64,000 bases of DNA, taken from assembly GCA_033961575.1 (NCBI GenBank), contig CM066739.1:68572559-68636558 (forward strand). The letters are read 5' to 3'. Positions 22,540 through 35,635 of this stretch are shown piece by piece. The notes under the pieces were generated by a model that saw only the letters and a list, made by a program, of their open reading frames with translations, searched no databases and was not told the DNA's origin. The stretch comes from Aselliscus stoliczkanus. Its lineage: Eukaryota; Chordata; Mammalia; Chiroptera; Hipposideridae. Both the position numbers and the translations under genes were made by a program. Position 1 is the first letter of the stretch. Every line of letters begins with the position of its first letter.

Positions 22540-23110
22540 CCTCCTGTTCAGTTCTCTATGCCTCTTACCACTCTCCTGGGTATTAAAGTCACCTTTTGTT
22601 TTTGCTTTTTCCTGCGTATCCGCTCGTGTTACTTCCCTGTTTAAAGCCCTTCCTTCAATGGCTTCCTGTTGCTGTGGGTTGTAATCTGAGCTGGGTGACC
22701 CCACACTGTCTGGCTGGCCTCCTCTGTCCCCTCCTCTCTGGCTCCTGCTCTGGCCTAGGTCCTTCCCACCTTGAACCAGCACTCCTGCTCTTCCTGCCAA
22801 TTGCTGCTTGCTGTCTCCTCCTTCCCCCAGACGGGGCCACCTCCCCTCAGACATCCTGTCTGAGCCCTAATGCTTTTGCTTCAGGAGAGAGTCCGCTCAC
22901 CCCTCCATGCCTGCCACAGATTGCATTTGGGCGTGGAACCTTTTTTCTTTGTCACCCTTATCACCATTGTAATTAAAGTGACTTGTGTAAGATCTGCTTT
23001 AGGCCACCTCTGGTTGGATGTTCCTGACTTTCCCCAGAGCCTCACTTACTGCCTAGCATGTCATTACACTAAATAAATATTTGTGAGATGAATGAATGAC
23101 TGAACGAATG
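22540..23110 (+). repeat. L2 LINE 3' end
   Basis: Pyrimidine-rich 'ctttaaagcccttccttcaatggcttcctgttgctgtggg', 'cttcaggagagagtccgctcacccc' and the terminal 'ctaaataaatatttgtgagatgaatgaatg' are typical of L2 3' ends. The 126-codon open frame at 22596-22976 lies inside it and is explained by the repeat. Confidence 0.7.
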
Positions 23111-23680
23111 AATGCAATCTCTAATATAATGCTAAAGGAGGCACAGTCTTTGATTTTTAATACTTCCTATGGATCCCAGACTTAGCCAGGTTGGATGCTA
23201 AAGAATAATGAATGCTTCATAAACGACTTCAAAAATAAATGTTCTAACATTGGTGCTGTGATGTGAGGAAAAAGTAAAATTATATTGCAGTCCTCATTTC
23301 CAGTAAGAAGTGACCGGCTCTGCTAGAGCCTGTCAAATTGGGGCGGGCTGCAGGGTTGGTGGTGATGCATGGTGTGGAGCCTTTGCTTCTGTATTTCGCG
23401 AATGTCTCTGCCTCAGAGCAGAGGGGCACCAATTTCTTTGCCATAGCCAGACTTGCCCTCAGTTCATGATACTCAAACCCCTGGGGACTGAAGTTGGTTG
23501 CAGAGTGAGACTACCTGAGAGTTGAAGGGCTCTGTCTGTGGAGTGTTTGCCAGGGCAGCCCTGAGTTTCCGGATATTCTTTGAATCCCTAACACTTGCTA
23601 CCTTGCCTGGCCCACAATAACCATTCTGAAGAGGCTTGTTGAGTGAATGGTACTTGTTTCCTTTTCTTTTCCCTCTGTGA
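23110..23680. other. No recognised feature
   Basis: Unique-looking; a weak L2/MIR-like end lies at 23580-23650 (acttgctaccttgcctggcccacaataa). Nothing firm. Confidence 0.4.
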
Positions 23681-23689
23681 TGATAATGC

Positions 23690-23970
23690 CCATCATTTAC
23701 CTGTCATTCAATAGTTTATAGAGTGCTTTGGAGGCCACCAGGCTCATTGAAACCTCACTCTGGGAGGAAGGTACTGGCAGGTATCTTCATCTCCATTTTA
23801 AACTAATTTTAAAGAGAAAATCTCGGAGGAGTATTCCTTGCCAACTACCACCTGAGATTCACTTTGGAATGAGGTGGGATTTACATTTTAATTTTACATA
23901 TTTAAATTGCCCAGAGTGAAGGAGGCAGAAAGCTCAGAGCTGAGACTCAAACCTGGGCCTTCTGGTTCCT
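23690..23970 (-). repeat. MIR SINE, antisense
   Basis: 'tatagagtgctttgg', 'ggtatcttcatctccattttaaac' and 'tgagactcaaacctgggccttctg' match the reverse complement of MIR. Confidence 0.6.
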
Positions 23971-24174
23971 CCTGTAAAGACATGAGTTGCTTCTCAACCA
24001 ACTGTAGTGCACTGTAAATTTTTTGCTTGTTTCCACCTCAATGCAAAAGAAGAAACAAACAGACACTATTATAAGTTATTGTTTCTTTTACACATCTAGT
24101 TGGTTTCTTTCTTTTCCCTTTAATGTTTTAGACTGGATGGTTTAGGATCCTTTCTTTTTCTTTTATTCCCACAG

Positions 24175-24670
24175 TGAGTCAGCAAGCATCTGTTGAACGT
24201 CTTCTATGTGCCAAGAACTGCCCCAGATGTTTGGAATAAAATTAGCATATGTTTCCTCTCTTTGAGGTGCTCACATCTTATCAGGGGGCGTGGATACACA
24301 ACTAACTAAAATACAGTTCAACCAGTGATGTTGTAGAAGTAGAAAGGTCTTGGGAATGATCATTTCTCCATGGGAGAAGGAGACAGAGCAAGCCACAAGA
24401 ACACTTAATGGAGACTAAATAGAGACGGGAGCAGAAGGGGTCGCTCCAGGCAGAGATTACAGCAGGATGGGCTGAGAAAGTCCCTGGAATGGAGAATAAA
24501 TAGTTCAAGATGGTTGGGGCAATGAGGAACCATGGGGAAGATAGGTCTTAAGAGACAGGAGAGGTACACTTGAAGGTCTTATGATATGAAAGGATCAAGC
24601 GTTCTTTAGGCAACAGGGAGCCCTTGATATTTTTTTCAAGAATGTGTTGACATCAGATTTTTTAAATAAC
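24175..24670 (+). repeat. Ancient mammalian interspersed repeat (L2/L3-like), longest copy
   Basis: 'catctgttgaacgtcttctatgtgccaagaactg', 'gtgctcacatcttatcaggggg', 'ggcagagattacagcaggatgggctgag', 'aacagggagcccttgatat' and 'gtgttgacatcagat' appear in the order known for a common old mammalian repeat. Confidence 0.6.
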
Positions 24671-24679
24671 TGGCATGAA

Positions 24680-27230
24680 TGCGTACCCTTCTAGCAATCC
24701 TGAGTTCCACATTGAAGATTATGTGAACTAGAAGTGAAGTGAACAGCAATGTTTTTTGTAGGGAAGTGAGCCTTATTCCCACTCGCTGTCATTTCGACTG
24801 GAATAGTAAAAATGGCTCAGGACAGCTGTGTGGGAACTTGGACTGAGGGCTGGATGAAACAACCAAATGGCTTTGCGTTCCGGTAGCTGGTCAGCTGAGG
24901 ATTTTGTTGTCCCTGATTCTGTGACATTGGGACTCATTTCAGCCCTTTAAACACAGGGACCCCTAAGTAAAACCTAAAAGAAATGCTTCCAAAGTATATT
25001 CCAAAGAAGAGAAAGAATTCTTGTTTCCCATAAACTGTACCCAAAGCTTAAACTGACAAGGTCAAATGTTATTGCTTGAAATCGTTCCCAGCTGTTTCAC
25101 AACTCCTTATACAATCAGCACGAACCACGTCAAACAGTCTAATTCCTGTTGAATGTCATTTTAAAACAGCAAGTGAGAACAGCAAGGAAATGGTGAATTG
25201 TGAACCATTTTCCCTCCTTTCCTATGAAAAAGTTAACTAAGAACAAATGTGGTTCAATGGGTGGATTTTATTTTTATTAATTAAGCCTGGGGTTTCTTGT
25301 AGGTGTACTGAAAGCTGGGTGCTTACACCATCAGAGCCAAATTCCAGTCACGTCTAAAGGCTTACTGTTCCTTCTCAGAAATAAGTCCAAATAGAGTAAA
25401 ACCCACTGATTGCCTTCCTACAGACTTTGGGAAATGTACTTCGAGAATACCTTCCAGCAGTTTGGCCTTTTCGTCAATCAAAACTTTCAGAATTTCTCAT
25501 TAGCTTTGAATTCTGACAAACTACATTGAATTAAGTAATTTCTATAAATAGGCTATGTTGATTATCCTAAGAAACTTGAAATGATGTAGTTCTTAGCATT
25601 AAGTTCTATTGTTCCCCCTTTTGGTTATGACATTAAATCAATAAAAAAGAAATTGTAAGAAACTTGACTCTCGTGGCCATTCATAGGGACACATCTTTTG
25701 GTCCATCTGGCCTCCGTGTGCTTCTTAACTGAAAACGAGATTTGAACCAGCTGACATGGGACTAGTTAACACTTTATTATAAACATGTGTTTCTCTTACC
25801 TAGCGTCCTAGCATACACACTCCCGGGCTGTTATGGGAGCCTCATGATTTCAGAGTCCCAGATTCCTTCTACCTTGTTGCTCTGCCGCGCTGAACGCACA
25901 GCTCCTGCACCTGCCATCCTGTCTACACACCAGCCAATGAGAAGAGGGAAAGGCTCAGGGGAAGGTACACCTGTTCCTTCAAAGGTGTGATTTCATATCG
26001 ACACACAACTTCTGCTCATGCCCCTTTGGCCAGAACATAGTCCTGTGGTCACACTGGATGTGAGAGAGATGGCAGATGACTGTTATGTCACATAGTTGTC
26101 ATATACACTGTAGCATATAGAAGGCAGAGGGGGTAGATCCCTAAGGACTAGCAAACTTCTGTCCCAACATCTGAGGTCCTTTCCAGTTTTAAAATAAGTA
26201 AAATACAGGTTACATTTCTTTCCTCATTTTCTGATTACAACATGTGTGTGTTTTCCCCACCCCAGGAACTAGGATTTTATTTGTTGGTCTATTTTAAGTA
26301 AACATCTAAAAAAGATTAACTTGGAGCATCATCCAAAGTGATTTTCTTCCTCTCATCATTAGAAGAAACAGCCTTGACCTGTGGACCTACTGTGCGTCTG
26401 GCCTGCCCTTCTCCACCCCGGCGGGCAGAATCATGACTACACTTCTTTAGGTCCCGGACTAGGAAGTTCTCCAGTTGATCTATCTGGATATCTTCCGATG
26501 CCAGAGCAGGGATATAAATCTTGTGCTCGGACCCTAGCAGACATGACAGGGAGAGACTATCAGAGCCTTAAACATTCACTGAGAGATCTTGTCATGGTTC
26601 CCTGATGATGTTAAGGCCCAGTCAGCCTAAACTGTTTACAGTGTTCTCTAGATAAAACTTTAAAAGCAGTAGCCTGGCTTGCTTCTTTGGCATGATAAGC
26701 AGAGTGGACCTGGCAGCCTGGACGGGAACCTTCGGCTCTTAATTGGCTTTTTGAGAAAGGTGTGCCAAGGAGTGCGTCTTCATTGAATACCCTGGAATCC
26801 AGGGGGTGACACAGGCTGGTGTGCAGAGTTGCTCAGTCTGAACCGTCTGAACTTGAGTGGGAAGGTGACAACACTCCACGTGGCTCCTGGCAGGGGTGGA
26901 ATGTCCGCTTGGCCAGCTCCCCTCGTACAATTTCTTCAGTGCAGAAATTCCTGAATTTGCTGCAGTTAAATGTTCTGGGAAAGGAGGGACGAGGGTGATT
27001 AATTGCCTGAACTGTGCTTTTGTTTTTGCTTTCAGGCAAATTCCTCCTCCATACAGGGTGCAGTCATCTTTAGCTTGTCAGCATGTTATTGTCACAACAT
27101 GTTGGGAGGCTCAGCCACTTAGCCACTTACAGCTCAAGCACGAGCTCCAGCCCTGCTGCAGGATCTCACCTGAAGGTCTCACCAGGTATGGGGGGGACAG
27201 TGAGGTATAGGACAGGGTGACTCAGAGGAT
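24680..27230. other. No recognised feature
   Basis: A long stretch without identifiable repeats. It contains several open frames of 63-104 codons on both strands (for example 26896-27210 +) with no recognisable domain. Some of it may be conserved non-coding DNA; this cannot be decided by eye. Confidence 0.4.
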
Positions 27231-27234
27231 AATA

Positions 27235-27450
27235 GTAATAGCGACCACTATGTGCCAGGCAGCACTCTAAGCATTTTACAGGCATTAACACATTTAATAC
27301 TAACACCAACCTATGGAGAAGATGCTTATAATATTCTTACTTTACAAATAAGAGAATTGTAAGTACTTAGATAACTTCATGGGGGTCATACAACCAGTAG
27401 AAACAGAGCTGGATACAAACCTAGGCAGTTTGGCTCCAACAGCTGGAATG
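27235..27450 (-). repeat. MIR SINE, antisense
   Basis: 'ctatgtgccaggcagcactctaagcattttacaggcattaacacatttaat' and 'agaaacagagctggatacaaacctaggcagtttggctcc' match the MIR reverse complement closely. Confidence 0.88.
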
Positions 27451-27459
27451 ACCCAATCA

Positions 27460-29140
27460 CAGTTCACAGCAGTAGTCACTCAAGGATGGTTAAAGTATAG
27501 GATCAATGTGATTCAGAGGAAGGAAATGTATATTTTAGCAAAACATATTATTTTTTATCGTGGGAAGGTTATAGATGAGTACCTGATAAGCGGATCAGAA
27601 TTCTGAGCTGCTACTGGATGAGACATTCCATGCGGGAGAATCCTTTATCCTTCCTACATGGAGAATTAGCAGAGATGGTGGTGAAGTAACTGATAGTGCT
27701 GTAGATAAGTTATTAGAGAGTCAGTACGCGGTACATGCTGTGTGGGGCATGTAGCAATGACAAGATGGGCTGGGGTGATCATCCTAGTGTCTGCCTGAGA
27801 ATCCAGCAGACCTTTGAGGAGAAAGAGTGAAGTTCACTGTAATAGACATGTGTTGACCCAAGGAAGGGGATGGTGTAAGGGGGCATGTGGCTAGAACCTG
27901 TCACAGAAGCCCATAACAGAGGCAGGACCAGCTAAGCCAACCCAGGTTGTGGCCAGGTGGGACAGAAGCTGCCTATGAGAGGTGCCCCTGGAGCAGGGCA
28001 CAGCAGCAAGAAAGCTTTAATACCCTAATACCCACCCTGGGTTTCCCTGCCAGGAAAACTGGGAGGAGAGGGAGGGAGGTCCCAGCGAGTCTCCTGAGAA
28101 GGGGCCGTGTTTTTCCCCATACCCTTCAATTTTTCTTCTTCAGACCAGGGTAGCCTGAGGAAGCAACAATGATAATTAAATCACATTATGTACTAAGTGA
28201 GAAGTCCACTGGTTAGATCAATAACCATATAAGGCCTTCTGAGTTGCTCATTTGTATGGTTAAAGTGATCATTTAATATCATCTGCAACCAATTTGTCTT
28301 GGTTTTCAGCTCTAGATACCTGGATAGTTAGGAATGCTTTCTAGAGTTTTTCAGGTGTAATATGTCCATTGAATTATTATCAGAAGTAGGTTTGTTTTTC
28401 TAAAAGTATTTTTTGTGACATCTGGCAGTAGAAACATGTATTTAATAACTTAGTGAAATGCCATCAAGAATAGTGGTTTTTTTAAAAATAACTAAATACG
28501 CATTTGCCTTCATTATTATGGAACTTGGGGGTGCTGGCGATGGGAGCCCTGTAATGATTTCAGATGTTTTCTCTAGTGAGGAGTATTATTTTTGCTTCTC
28601 TCAGATATCACTGAGTTCCAATCCTCTTTATAGATTTTTTTTAAAAGATATTTTCCAGAACCATTTATACTCACCAGGAATTGAAGCCAAATAAACATTC
28701 AGTTGAGTTCATATTTGATTCAAGACTATTGTGATGTTTCTTTTAAGTAGTTTTGGAAAATGCAAACATTTAGTTCCCATTTGATCTCACTCACTCACTC
28801 TTTTTTTGTTTTTAAACTTCTGGTTCAGCAAAATTAAGGGGAATTAATATTTGGGTTTAGATCATTTCTGATTTAGGATTCGTAGCTTGAGGTTCAAAAT
28901 CATGCCTCTTAAAGTCACGTAATGTTCTGTGCATCTTTGAGAAAGTAATCAAAATGAGATGTTTGCTTCTACTCCCAAACTCAAACTTCAGTGGTAATTA
29001 CTTTTATAAAACTAATCATTTCATAGAAATTTTAATGATAAGATAGTGGCCTAAGTGTTGAGGCACGGTGGCCCCCATTTTGTACTAAATCATTTTGAAC
29101 CCTACAATGCATCTTTTCCTTTTCATTTCTGATGATGCAT
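27460..29140. other. No recognised feature
   Basis: Unique-looking intron. No repeat, RNA gene or convincing frame. Confidence 0.45.
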
Positions 29141-29149
29141 GGTATGTGT

Positions 29150-30110
29150 TCAAAAGAACATTTGAAATTAAAGAAACACAAGTCAAAGCAACCAGGTGCC
29201 ACTTGTTCATCCATTAGTATAGCAAAATTGCTGAAGTTTGAGAATGTCTGGTGCTGGTGAGGTGATTATAAATTGCTGCCACTCTTTGGTAGACAATTGG
29301 GGAATATCTTTCAAAAAATTTAATGCATGTTCCTTTGATCTAGGCAGTCCACTGCTAGGAGTTTACCTTACGTGGTATATTAGTCATCTATTACGACCAT
29401 AACAAATTACGACCAACTTTAGCAGCTTACTCTGACAAATATTTATTACCTTACACAGTTTCTGAGTTCAGGAATTGGAGGCAGTTTAGGTGGTGGATGG
29501 TTCTGGTTCAGGGTCTCTCAAGAGTTTTCTGTCAAACTGCCAGCAGAGGCTGCAGCCATCTCAAGCCTTACCCAGGGCTGGAGGGTTGATTCACAAGCTC
29601 ACTGTTGGGGACCACATGCGCTTCCCCAGAGGCTACTTGCGTGTCTTTATAACACGGTTGTTGGCTTCCTTCAGAGCGTAGGAGCCAAGCGAGGCAGAGT
29701 GCACACATGAGAGAACACCTGAAAGGGGAACCACCATCTTTTATGAACTAATCATTTCTGCCCTGGTCACATAGACCAAACCAGTACAATGCGGAGGGAG
29801 TCTACACAGGGTGTGGAAACCACGAGGCAGAGAATCTTGGGGGCTCTCTTGGAGGCTGCCTCTTGTGGCTACTGTAAAACACACCAAAATCTAAGCTCTA
29901 GCCCCACTGAATCACCCCATCTTATGCTAAATAAATTATGATCGATCATCCTGTGGAATGTGTGACAGCTGTTAAAAAGAAAAAATAAGATCAATATATG
30001 CAAATACAAAAATATCATTAAAATGTACTATTCAGTAAGGAAAGAGTTATGGAGAGAACACTGTATAGCATATTTTGTATAGATTTTTTAACGATATAGA
30101 TTAGATATAA
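29150..30110 (+). mobile_element. L1M 3' fragment split by an LTR
   Basis: 29150-29372 (aaatgtctggtgctggtgaggtgattat..., 'cagtccactgctaggagttta') and 29876-30100 (ctaaataaattatgatcgatcatcctgtggaatg...) are the two halves of one L1 ORF2 end. They are separated by an MLT1 LTR. Confidence 0.7.
29373..29875 (+). mobile_element. MLT1-type LTR inserted in L1
   Basis: Starts 'tggtatattagtcatctattacgaccataacaaatta' and ends 'cttgggggctctcttggaggctgcctcttgtggcta', both MLT1J/K-like. A solo LTR with no attached coding region. Confidence 0.8.
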
Positions 30111-30844
30111 TCTGGTACAGCATAATTTTTTTTTCCCCAGTGACTACCTTTCACCTTTTTTCGTCCCTTCATTTCCCTAATGAGTAATTTTTTAAAATTT
30201 TAGAATTGGGGCATAGAAGCTTGCACTCGCAGTCCCTTTGCCCTGTGCCCACCCCTCGTGCCCCGCTCAGCACCGCACAGCACGGGGTGTCCTTCCCAGG
30301 CCCCTGAGGATTGTAGGAGTGGTTCGGCTATACCTGTTTCTACACGGGTCTCAGCATTTCCTTTGCAGCCCATTTACCTGTTGTGCCATGCACTGACTGA
30401 GTGACATGTGGAGGCTTTCTGCCTCAGTGTCTTCAGCCAACTGGGCAAGAATTTTGTTTCAACAAGTTTTGCAAGTTCCAAGATGCCTGGCTTACCTGGA
30501 ATCTTATGAATCATTAGGTTTTTGCCCCACTTTGGTCTCCTTCCAGCTTACCACTCTCCTGCCTGAAACTTCCCTAAGTCCCAGGCAGGGTATGGAGGCA
30601 TTACCAGCCTGACTCGGCTTTCTTCTAGAAGCAGCACGTTTCTTTCTAGCTCTAGGCTGAAATGTTTCAGTGAAAATTCTGCTTTGACTTAGGAAGTGAT
30701 GAAGCGTATCTTTTGGTCTGCCAGCTTCTGCTTTTTACTATCTGTTGAATCCTCATTTTTTCATTAATTGTAATCTGCTAGATACCTCCACCGTGCGTCA
30801 AGTCAGTTTATTTCTTCCATCACAGCATCTCCATGGCTCTCCTT

Positions 30845-31560
30845 TCTATTAATTCATTCCACACACATGCATTTAGCACCTACTATATACCAAACACTGT
30901 CATGGTCCCTGCCCTAATAAATCTTATTATCTAGTGGGAGAAACCCAGACTCCCCAATGAAACATGCGAATCAGTGACTACAGACTCCTTCCTATCTGTG
31001 CTCTGAATAAAAAGTCCAGTTGCGTATGTATAGCAGGGAAACTTGCAAGGCCAGTGACAGCATATACAGTGCCTTTGTGCAAATTAGAAAAAACCATCCC
31101 CTCTAGGTGGACACATTAGAAGGCAGCCCCTCCAGGTATGTAACAGCCTGTGGGAACACAGTTTGGCAAGCTGATGGAGACTTTTTCTAGTTCGCACTAA
31201 GGAATCTCCTTTTTCCAGGCAGACACAGCTTAGTGCCAGGGCATGTGACATGGCCAGTGGCATAGCCTTCACGTATCCCCCACTGTGACCAGGAACCCTT
31301 ATTGGGAGCACAGACAGCTCAACCAAATGCTGGGCCCTGGGAGCCTGCCTGATCTGCGGCATCAGGGAGGGCAGGGGACAAGACCTGAAGGATGAGTCTG
31401 TGTTAACTAGGTGATGAAGTGGGTTGATGGGGAAGAACATCAAGAGTGTTTGGGCAGAGAAAACTGCTGCTAGGAGTCCCCACAGTAGGAGAGCACCTAG
31501 GATATTCCAGGATCTGAGACTAGAGGAGATTGAGGGCAAGGGTCTGCTGAGCTGATGCCA
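30845..31560 (+). repeat. Ancient mammalian interspersed repeat, interrupted
   Basis: The head at 30845-30950 (atgcatttagcacctactatataccaaacactgtcatgg, 'cctaataaatcttattatctagtggg') and the more distant 31370-31560 (gacctgaaggatgagtc...) fit the same old repeat as 24175. The stretch between is unassigned and holds a 151-codon antisense open frame that I do not accept as a gene. Confidence 0.4.
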
Positions 31561-31569
31561 GAGCAGCCA

Positions 31570-32315
31570 GAAGAGTCCAGACCATGGAGGGAAGGATCTC
31601 CTTGGACCTGTCAGCCAACCGATTGATGGAGGACAGCCTTAAATGCCAAGCTAAGAAATTTCAGCTGAAGCACCGTCCCTTTATTTCTATAGGGTCTGAA
31701 GTACTCTGCTTCCTTTTTATCTTTAAATATCATCAGTCTTTGTTTATTTAAGTTTGGGTTTATGATCCTACTTCCTTGCCAATTAAAGGTACGTACAAAC
31801 CTAGTTTTTTTCTCTCTTAAAAACCTGCCAATGGCTTGCATGCTCTAGGCAAGTCCTTGGGCTTGCTGCTGGAAACATGGCTTCTGAGAACCACAGGGAG
31901 GAAATCTAGGAAATCATACGGAAGCTCTGTTCCCTTCCCCAGGACCAACGCATGTGTTCACACACACGTGTATACACACACACGTGTGCACACGCACACA
32001 ACCACAAGAATGGTCTCTCCACATACAAAGTCGAGAAAATAAAGCCACATGCGTTTTCCTATTTTATTTTCGCAGCATTTCAGGTATTTACATTTTTAGC
32101 TAACATCTTATTAATTTAAAAACTTGAACAAGTTAGCTGAACATATCCCGTCATTCAGAAGAACGAACAAAATGACTACACTGTTCTCTAGGAAGATGGA
32201 GTGGGCAAATATCAGACAATAATCTCAGGAAGGATTGTTTGGCATTCATCACAATGTGAAGTGTCCACCTTGGGCATCAGGGCGCGTATTTATATATATA
32301 TATTAAATCTTTAAA
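31570..32315. other. Unassigned, with a CA-rich tract
   Basis: No repeat family recognised. Alternating cacacacgtgtatacacacacacgtgtgcacacgcacac lies at about 31959-32000. Confidence 0.5.
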
Positions 32316-32326
32316 GTGAGGGAAGG

Positions 32327-32444
32327 GGGCCGGCCGAGTGGCGCAGTGGTTGGGCGCTGGCTTGGAAAGTCGGCTACCCCAGTTCGGGTCCCACATGTGG
32401 AGGCCAGTGACACTGCCCTCAAAAAAATAAAAATAAAAAATAAT
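32327..32444 (+). mobile_element. Short SINE, family C head only (copy S2)
   Basis: Head gggccggccgagtggcgcagtgg and B box cagttcgggtccc. Truncated at cactgccctc followed by an A-rich tail, at the same point as copy S1. An 11-bp duplication (gtgagggaagg) lies at 32316-32326 and 32445-32455. Confidence 0.9.
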
Positions 32445-32455
32445 GTGAGGGAAGG

Positions 32456-33330
32456 TATCACAGTAACATTTTTACCTTTTTAGTGGTTGCATTTTAGAAA
32501 TTTCAGTCTCTAATTTTCTTTTAAGTTTTTGCCAATAATGTTGCATTCCCCACACATTTTCTGCCTATGAGATAATATCCTTGAGAGCTTTTTCTTTTTG
32601 TTTCATTGCTTTTGTGATGTGTGAAAATTCAGGTGTGGGGCAGCAAGCAGAGAAGAAACTGCCCACCAGGCAGTTCTGAAACATTCCTGGCAGGTGTTTT
32701 TTGTCCTGGTCCATCACCTTTCTTTTTAATGAAAAAAAAAAATGTATCAATTAAGTCCTCAAATCTCTAACTTTCCTATTTATTTTTATATGTTCTTGTC
32801 ATGCTAATTTTAGATAGATACATATGTCACTGAAAATATACCTAATCATTTATGGAAAGCACCTTCGTAACTATGGCTAAAAGACAAAATATAGTAGTTG
32901 ATTGGCTATGTTAATGGACCAGTAACTATTGTAAATCGTATAAATAAATGTCTAAAAGTTAATTAAATGTTAAGGAAAGCACATTGTGTCAGATAAGATT
33001 GTAAGGCCTGTTTATGTCTGTTTTAAAGATTGGAAAGAAAGTAAATGAATTTGTTTTAATTTTGTGGGCTACGCAGTTTTTTTCCACCCATGTTTTTTTT
33101 AAGGCAAATTATAATGTTTCCTGCAGCATATTTGCTAAATGTATCTTGGCCACCTTCTTAATTTAATCAGACAAGGCTGAGGAGCAGGAGTTGTGCCAAT
33201 AGATGTGAGTATCTCAGTCCCTTCTAGTTTTGTAAAGATGGGCCGACTGGACTGAATTAAAACATAATGGGCTGTCAAGAGCTTGAGGTAGTCCAGTGGA
33301 AGATATGATGGAAGAAAAATATATCTATTT
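32456..33330. other. No recognised feature
   Basis: AT-rich intron, no identified repeat. Confidence 0.45.
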
Positions 33331-33339
33331 TCATACAGC

Positions 33340-33660
33340 TTTTCCAGCTTTATTGAGGTATAATTGACAAAATTTGTGTATACTTAGGGTGTAGAGTGTG
33401 ATTTAATGTAAGTACAGATTATGAAATCATTACCACAATCAACTTAATTAACACATCCTTCACTTCACATAGTTACTTTTTTTTTTTTTTGGTAATGAGA
33501 ACACTTAAGATCTATACTCTTAGCAAATTTCAGTATTTGCTATACAATATTATTAACTGTAGTCACCCCAGAACTTATTCATCTTATAACTTAGGGTTTG
33601 TACCCTTTGACCAGCATCTCCCCATTTCCCCTACCCCCAACTCCCCAAAAGATACCTTCT
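33340..33660 (-). mobile_element. L1 3' UTR fragment, antisense
   Basis: 'tttattgaggtataattgacaaaatttgtgtatactt', 'accacaatcaacttaattaacac' and 'agaacttattcatcttataact' are the reverse complement of a common L1M 3' end. Confidence 0.8.
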
Positions 33661-33738
33661 GATAACAAAATATTTGGGGGTAGGGTAGCTATGAAAAATT
33701 TTAAAAACGATGAAAAGGAACTTGCTAGTAGCCCTGAA

Positions 33739-33739
<1 letters not shown>

Positions 33740-33786
<47 letters not shown>
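33740..33786. repeat. (AC)n microsatellite
   Basis: About 23 uninterrupted AC units. Confidence 0.97.
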
Positions 33787-34161
33787 TTATGATCACTAGA
33801 CCACAGCAAACCAATGGGGGAAGAAAATAATTATTCAGCAAACCACATACCAACATAAACTCCAGAGAAACTAGAGAATTATTTTTTTTAATGTTTTTTA
33901 AAATGTAGGAGAAAAAAAATAGGTGACTATTTAATCAGTACTGGAATGGGGAAAGATTTTGAAATATAAAAGCAGTGGAAGAAACCACACAGGAAAGACA
34001 TACTTTATTTCATCAAAGGGAATTATGAGTGTGTGGAATTAAACCAACTCAAAATTCCACGAGTAAATGGCAGGTTCACTGGAGATGGAGCTCAGCTTAA
34101 TCCAAGGGCAGGGCCTATGATTGGGCTGGGCCTTCCTGAGGCTGAGATAAAAAGTGACTCT

Positions 34162-34339
34162 GGGGGTAGCCGGTTAGCTCAGTTGTTAGCGCTCAGTATT
34201 CATAACATCAAGGTTGCCGGTTCGATCCCTGAATGGGCGACTGAGCTGCACGCTCCACAACTAGATTGAAACAACTACTTGACTTGGAGCTGATGGGTCC
34301 TGGAAAAACACACTGTTTCCCAATAAACTTTAAAGACAA
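34162..34339 (+). mobile_element. tRNA-derived SINE, family A
   Basis: Starts gggggtagccggttagctcag. B box ggttcgatccc, body cctccacaactag-like (ctccacaactagattgaaac). AATAAA at 34322-34327 is followed by cttt. A 13-bp duplication (aaaaagtgactct) lies at 34149-34161 and 34340-34352. Confidence 0.9.
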
Positions 34340-34352
34340 AAAAAGTGACTCT

Positions 34353-34900
34353 AGATTCTGGAAGGACCAGGAATCTGAGCACTAGTTTAGAGTTCCGTTA
34401 TACAACCTATGTCTGCCTCTTTCTGGGTAGCTCACCCCCACCTCCACCCTGAACAGTCAGCAGTGATTGGCAGGAGGGAAGACCAATTGCCTCCTCTGGG
34501 TGGCAGCAAATTCTGTAAGAAAAAGATATGAATTGGATAGAAAGGGGCACGGGGCAGGGCAGAAATGACTTAGCCTTAATATATACAAATTTGAAACTCC
34601 TTAGACTAAAAAGCACAGTAAACATTCAAAAGATAAATACCATCCAGTAAAACAATATTTGTAATAAATAATACAAAAAAAAAAAGATTTAATACCTTTA
34701 ACATAAAGAGTGTTTTTGCCAGACAATAAGGCTATCCCTAACAATCCAGTTTTTTTTGAAATGGGTCGAGGACATGAGTAAACAATATGAGAAAACAAAA
34801 ACTAAAATAGTATATACATGGAAGGGGAAGAAGATTAACCTAATTAGTAGCAAAAAACAAAGCAGATTCAAGAAAACAGTAAGATAATTTTTTTGTCTAG
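34353..34900. other. No recognised feature
   Basis: AT-rich intron with A and T runs. Open frames here are antisense and unremarkable. Confidence 0.45.
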
Positions 34901-34929
34901 AAAATTGACAACATATTTGTGCCATTTTT

Positions 34930-35490
34930 TTGTGTGTGTTTTTAAAATCATATTGTCAGTTCCGACAAAGGTAAAGTGAGTCAGACGTTCGTATCTTTCT
35001 GCTGAGGGTCAAATTGTTACGACCTTTCTGGACGAAAATATTTTGAGTCATGAAAATGCTCATGTTAAAATGGATCAAATAATTCTGCTAAAAAGAAGGA
35101 ATTCAAGGATGTGTATAAAAATAGTTATTGCAGCATTATTTGTCATGGTGGAAATCTGGAAATAACCTAAATCCCCAATATTATCCCAGTGGTTACCTAA
35201 TGATTTATCCATCTAATGAAATATCACAAGCAATTAAAAATCATTTGTTCAAAGAATGTTAAATTACATAATTCCAATGGTGTAGATAAAACAGCAGAGA
35301 GAAAGAAAAGGAAGAAACAAAGAGATGTAAAACTAATATGAGAAATATTCCAAATTGGAAATGGCGCTCGGTAGGATAGCAAGGGATTTATTTTATACAA
35401 CGAAAATATTACTTAGGTTAACAGAAAAAACAACATACTTGGTATTTATATCAAAGTAAAATAGACATTTTTATCATTTGACCTAGAGAA
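34930..35490 (+). mobile_element. L1M ORF2/3' fragment
   Basis: 'aaaaatagttattgcagcattatttgtcatggtggaaatctggaaataacctaaa' and 'aatgaaatatcacaagcaattaaaaatc' match the L1 ORF2 end on the + strand. Confidence 0.8.
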
Positions 35491-35579
35491 GGGACATAAC
35501 CTGCTCAGGAGAGAAGTTGTTTCCATATATTCCTAACAAATTGGTTAAAAAGAAATAAATTAGACAATGCACCCCTGAA

Positions 35580-35635
35580 GGTCATGGTCCATGCCCAGTA
35601 CTCATATTTAGGTGCTCAATAAATGTTCATTGTAT
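35580..35635 (+). repeat. MIR/L2 3' end fragment
   Basis: 'gcccagtactcatatttaggtgctcaataaatgttcattg' is the usual terminal phrase. Confidence 0.65.

Noticed and set aside
22596..22976. 126-codon frame rich in Leu, Pro and Cys
   Set aside because: Explained by the pyrimidine-rich L2 3' end.
31084..31539. Longest open frame, 151 codons on the minus strand
   Set aside because: No domain, signal or family recognised; it partly overlaps an ancient repeat, and frames this long are expected by chance in 64 kb.
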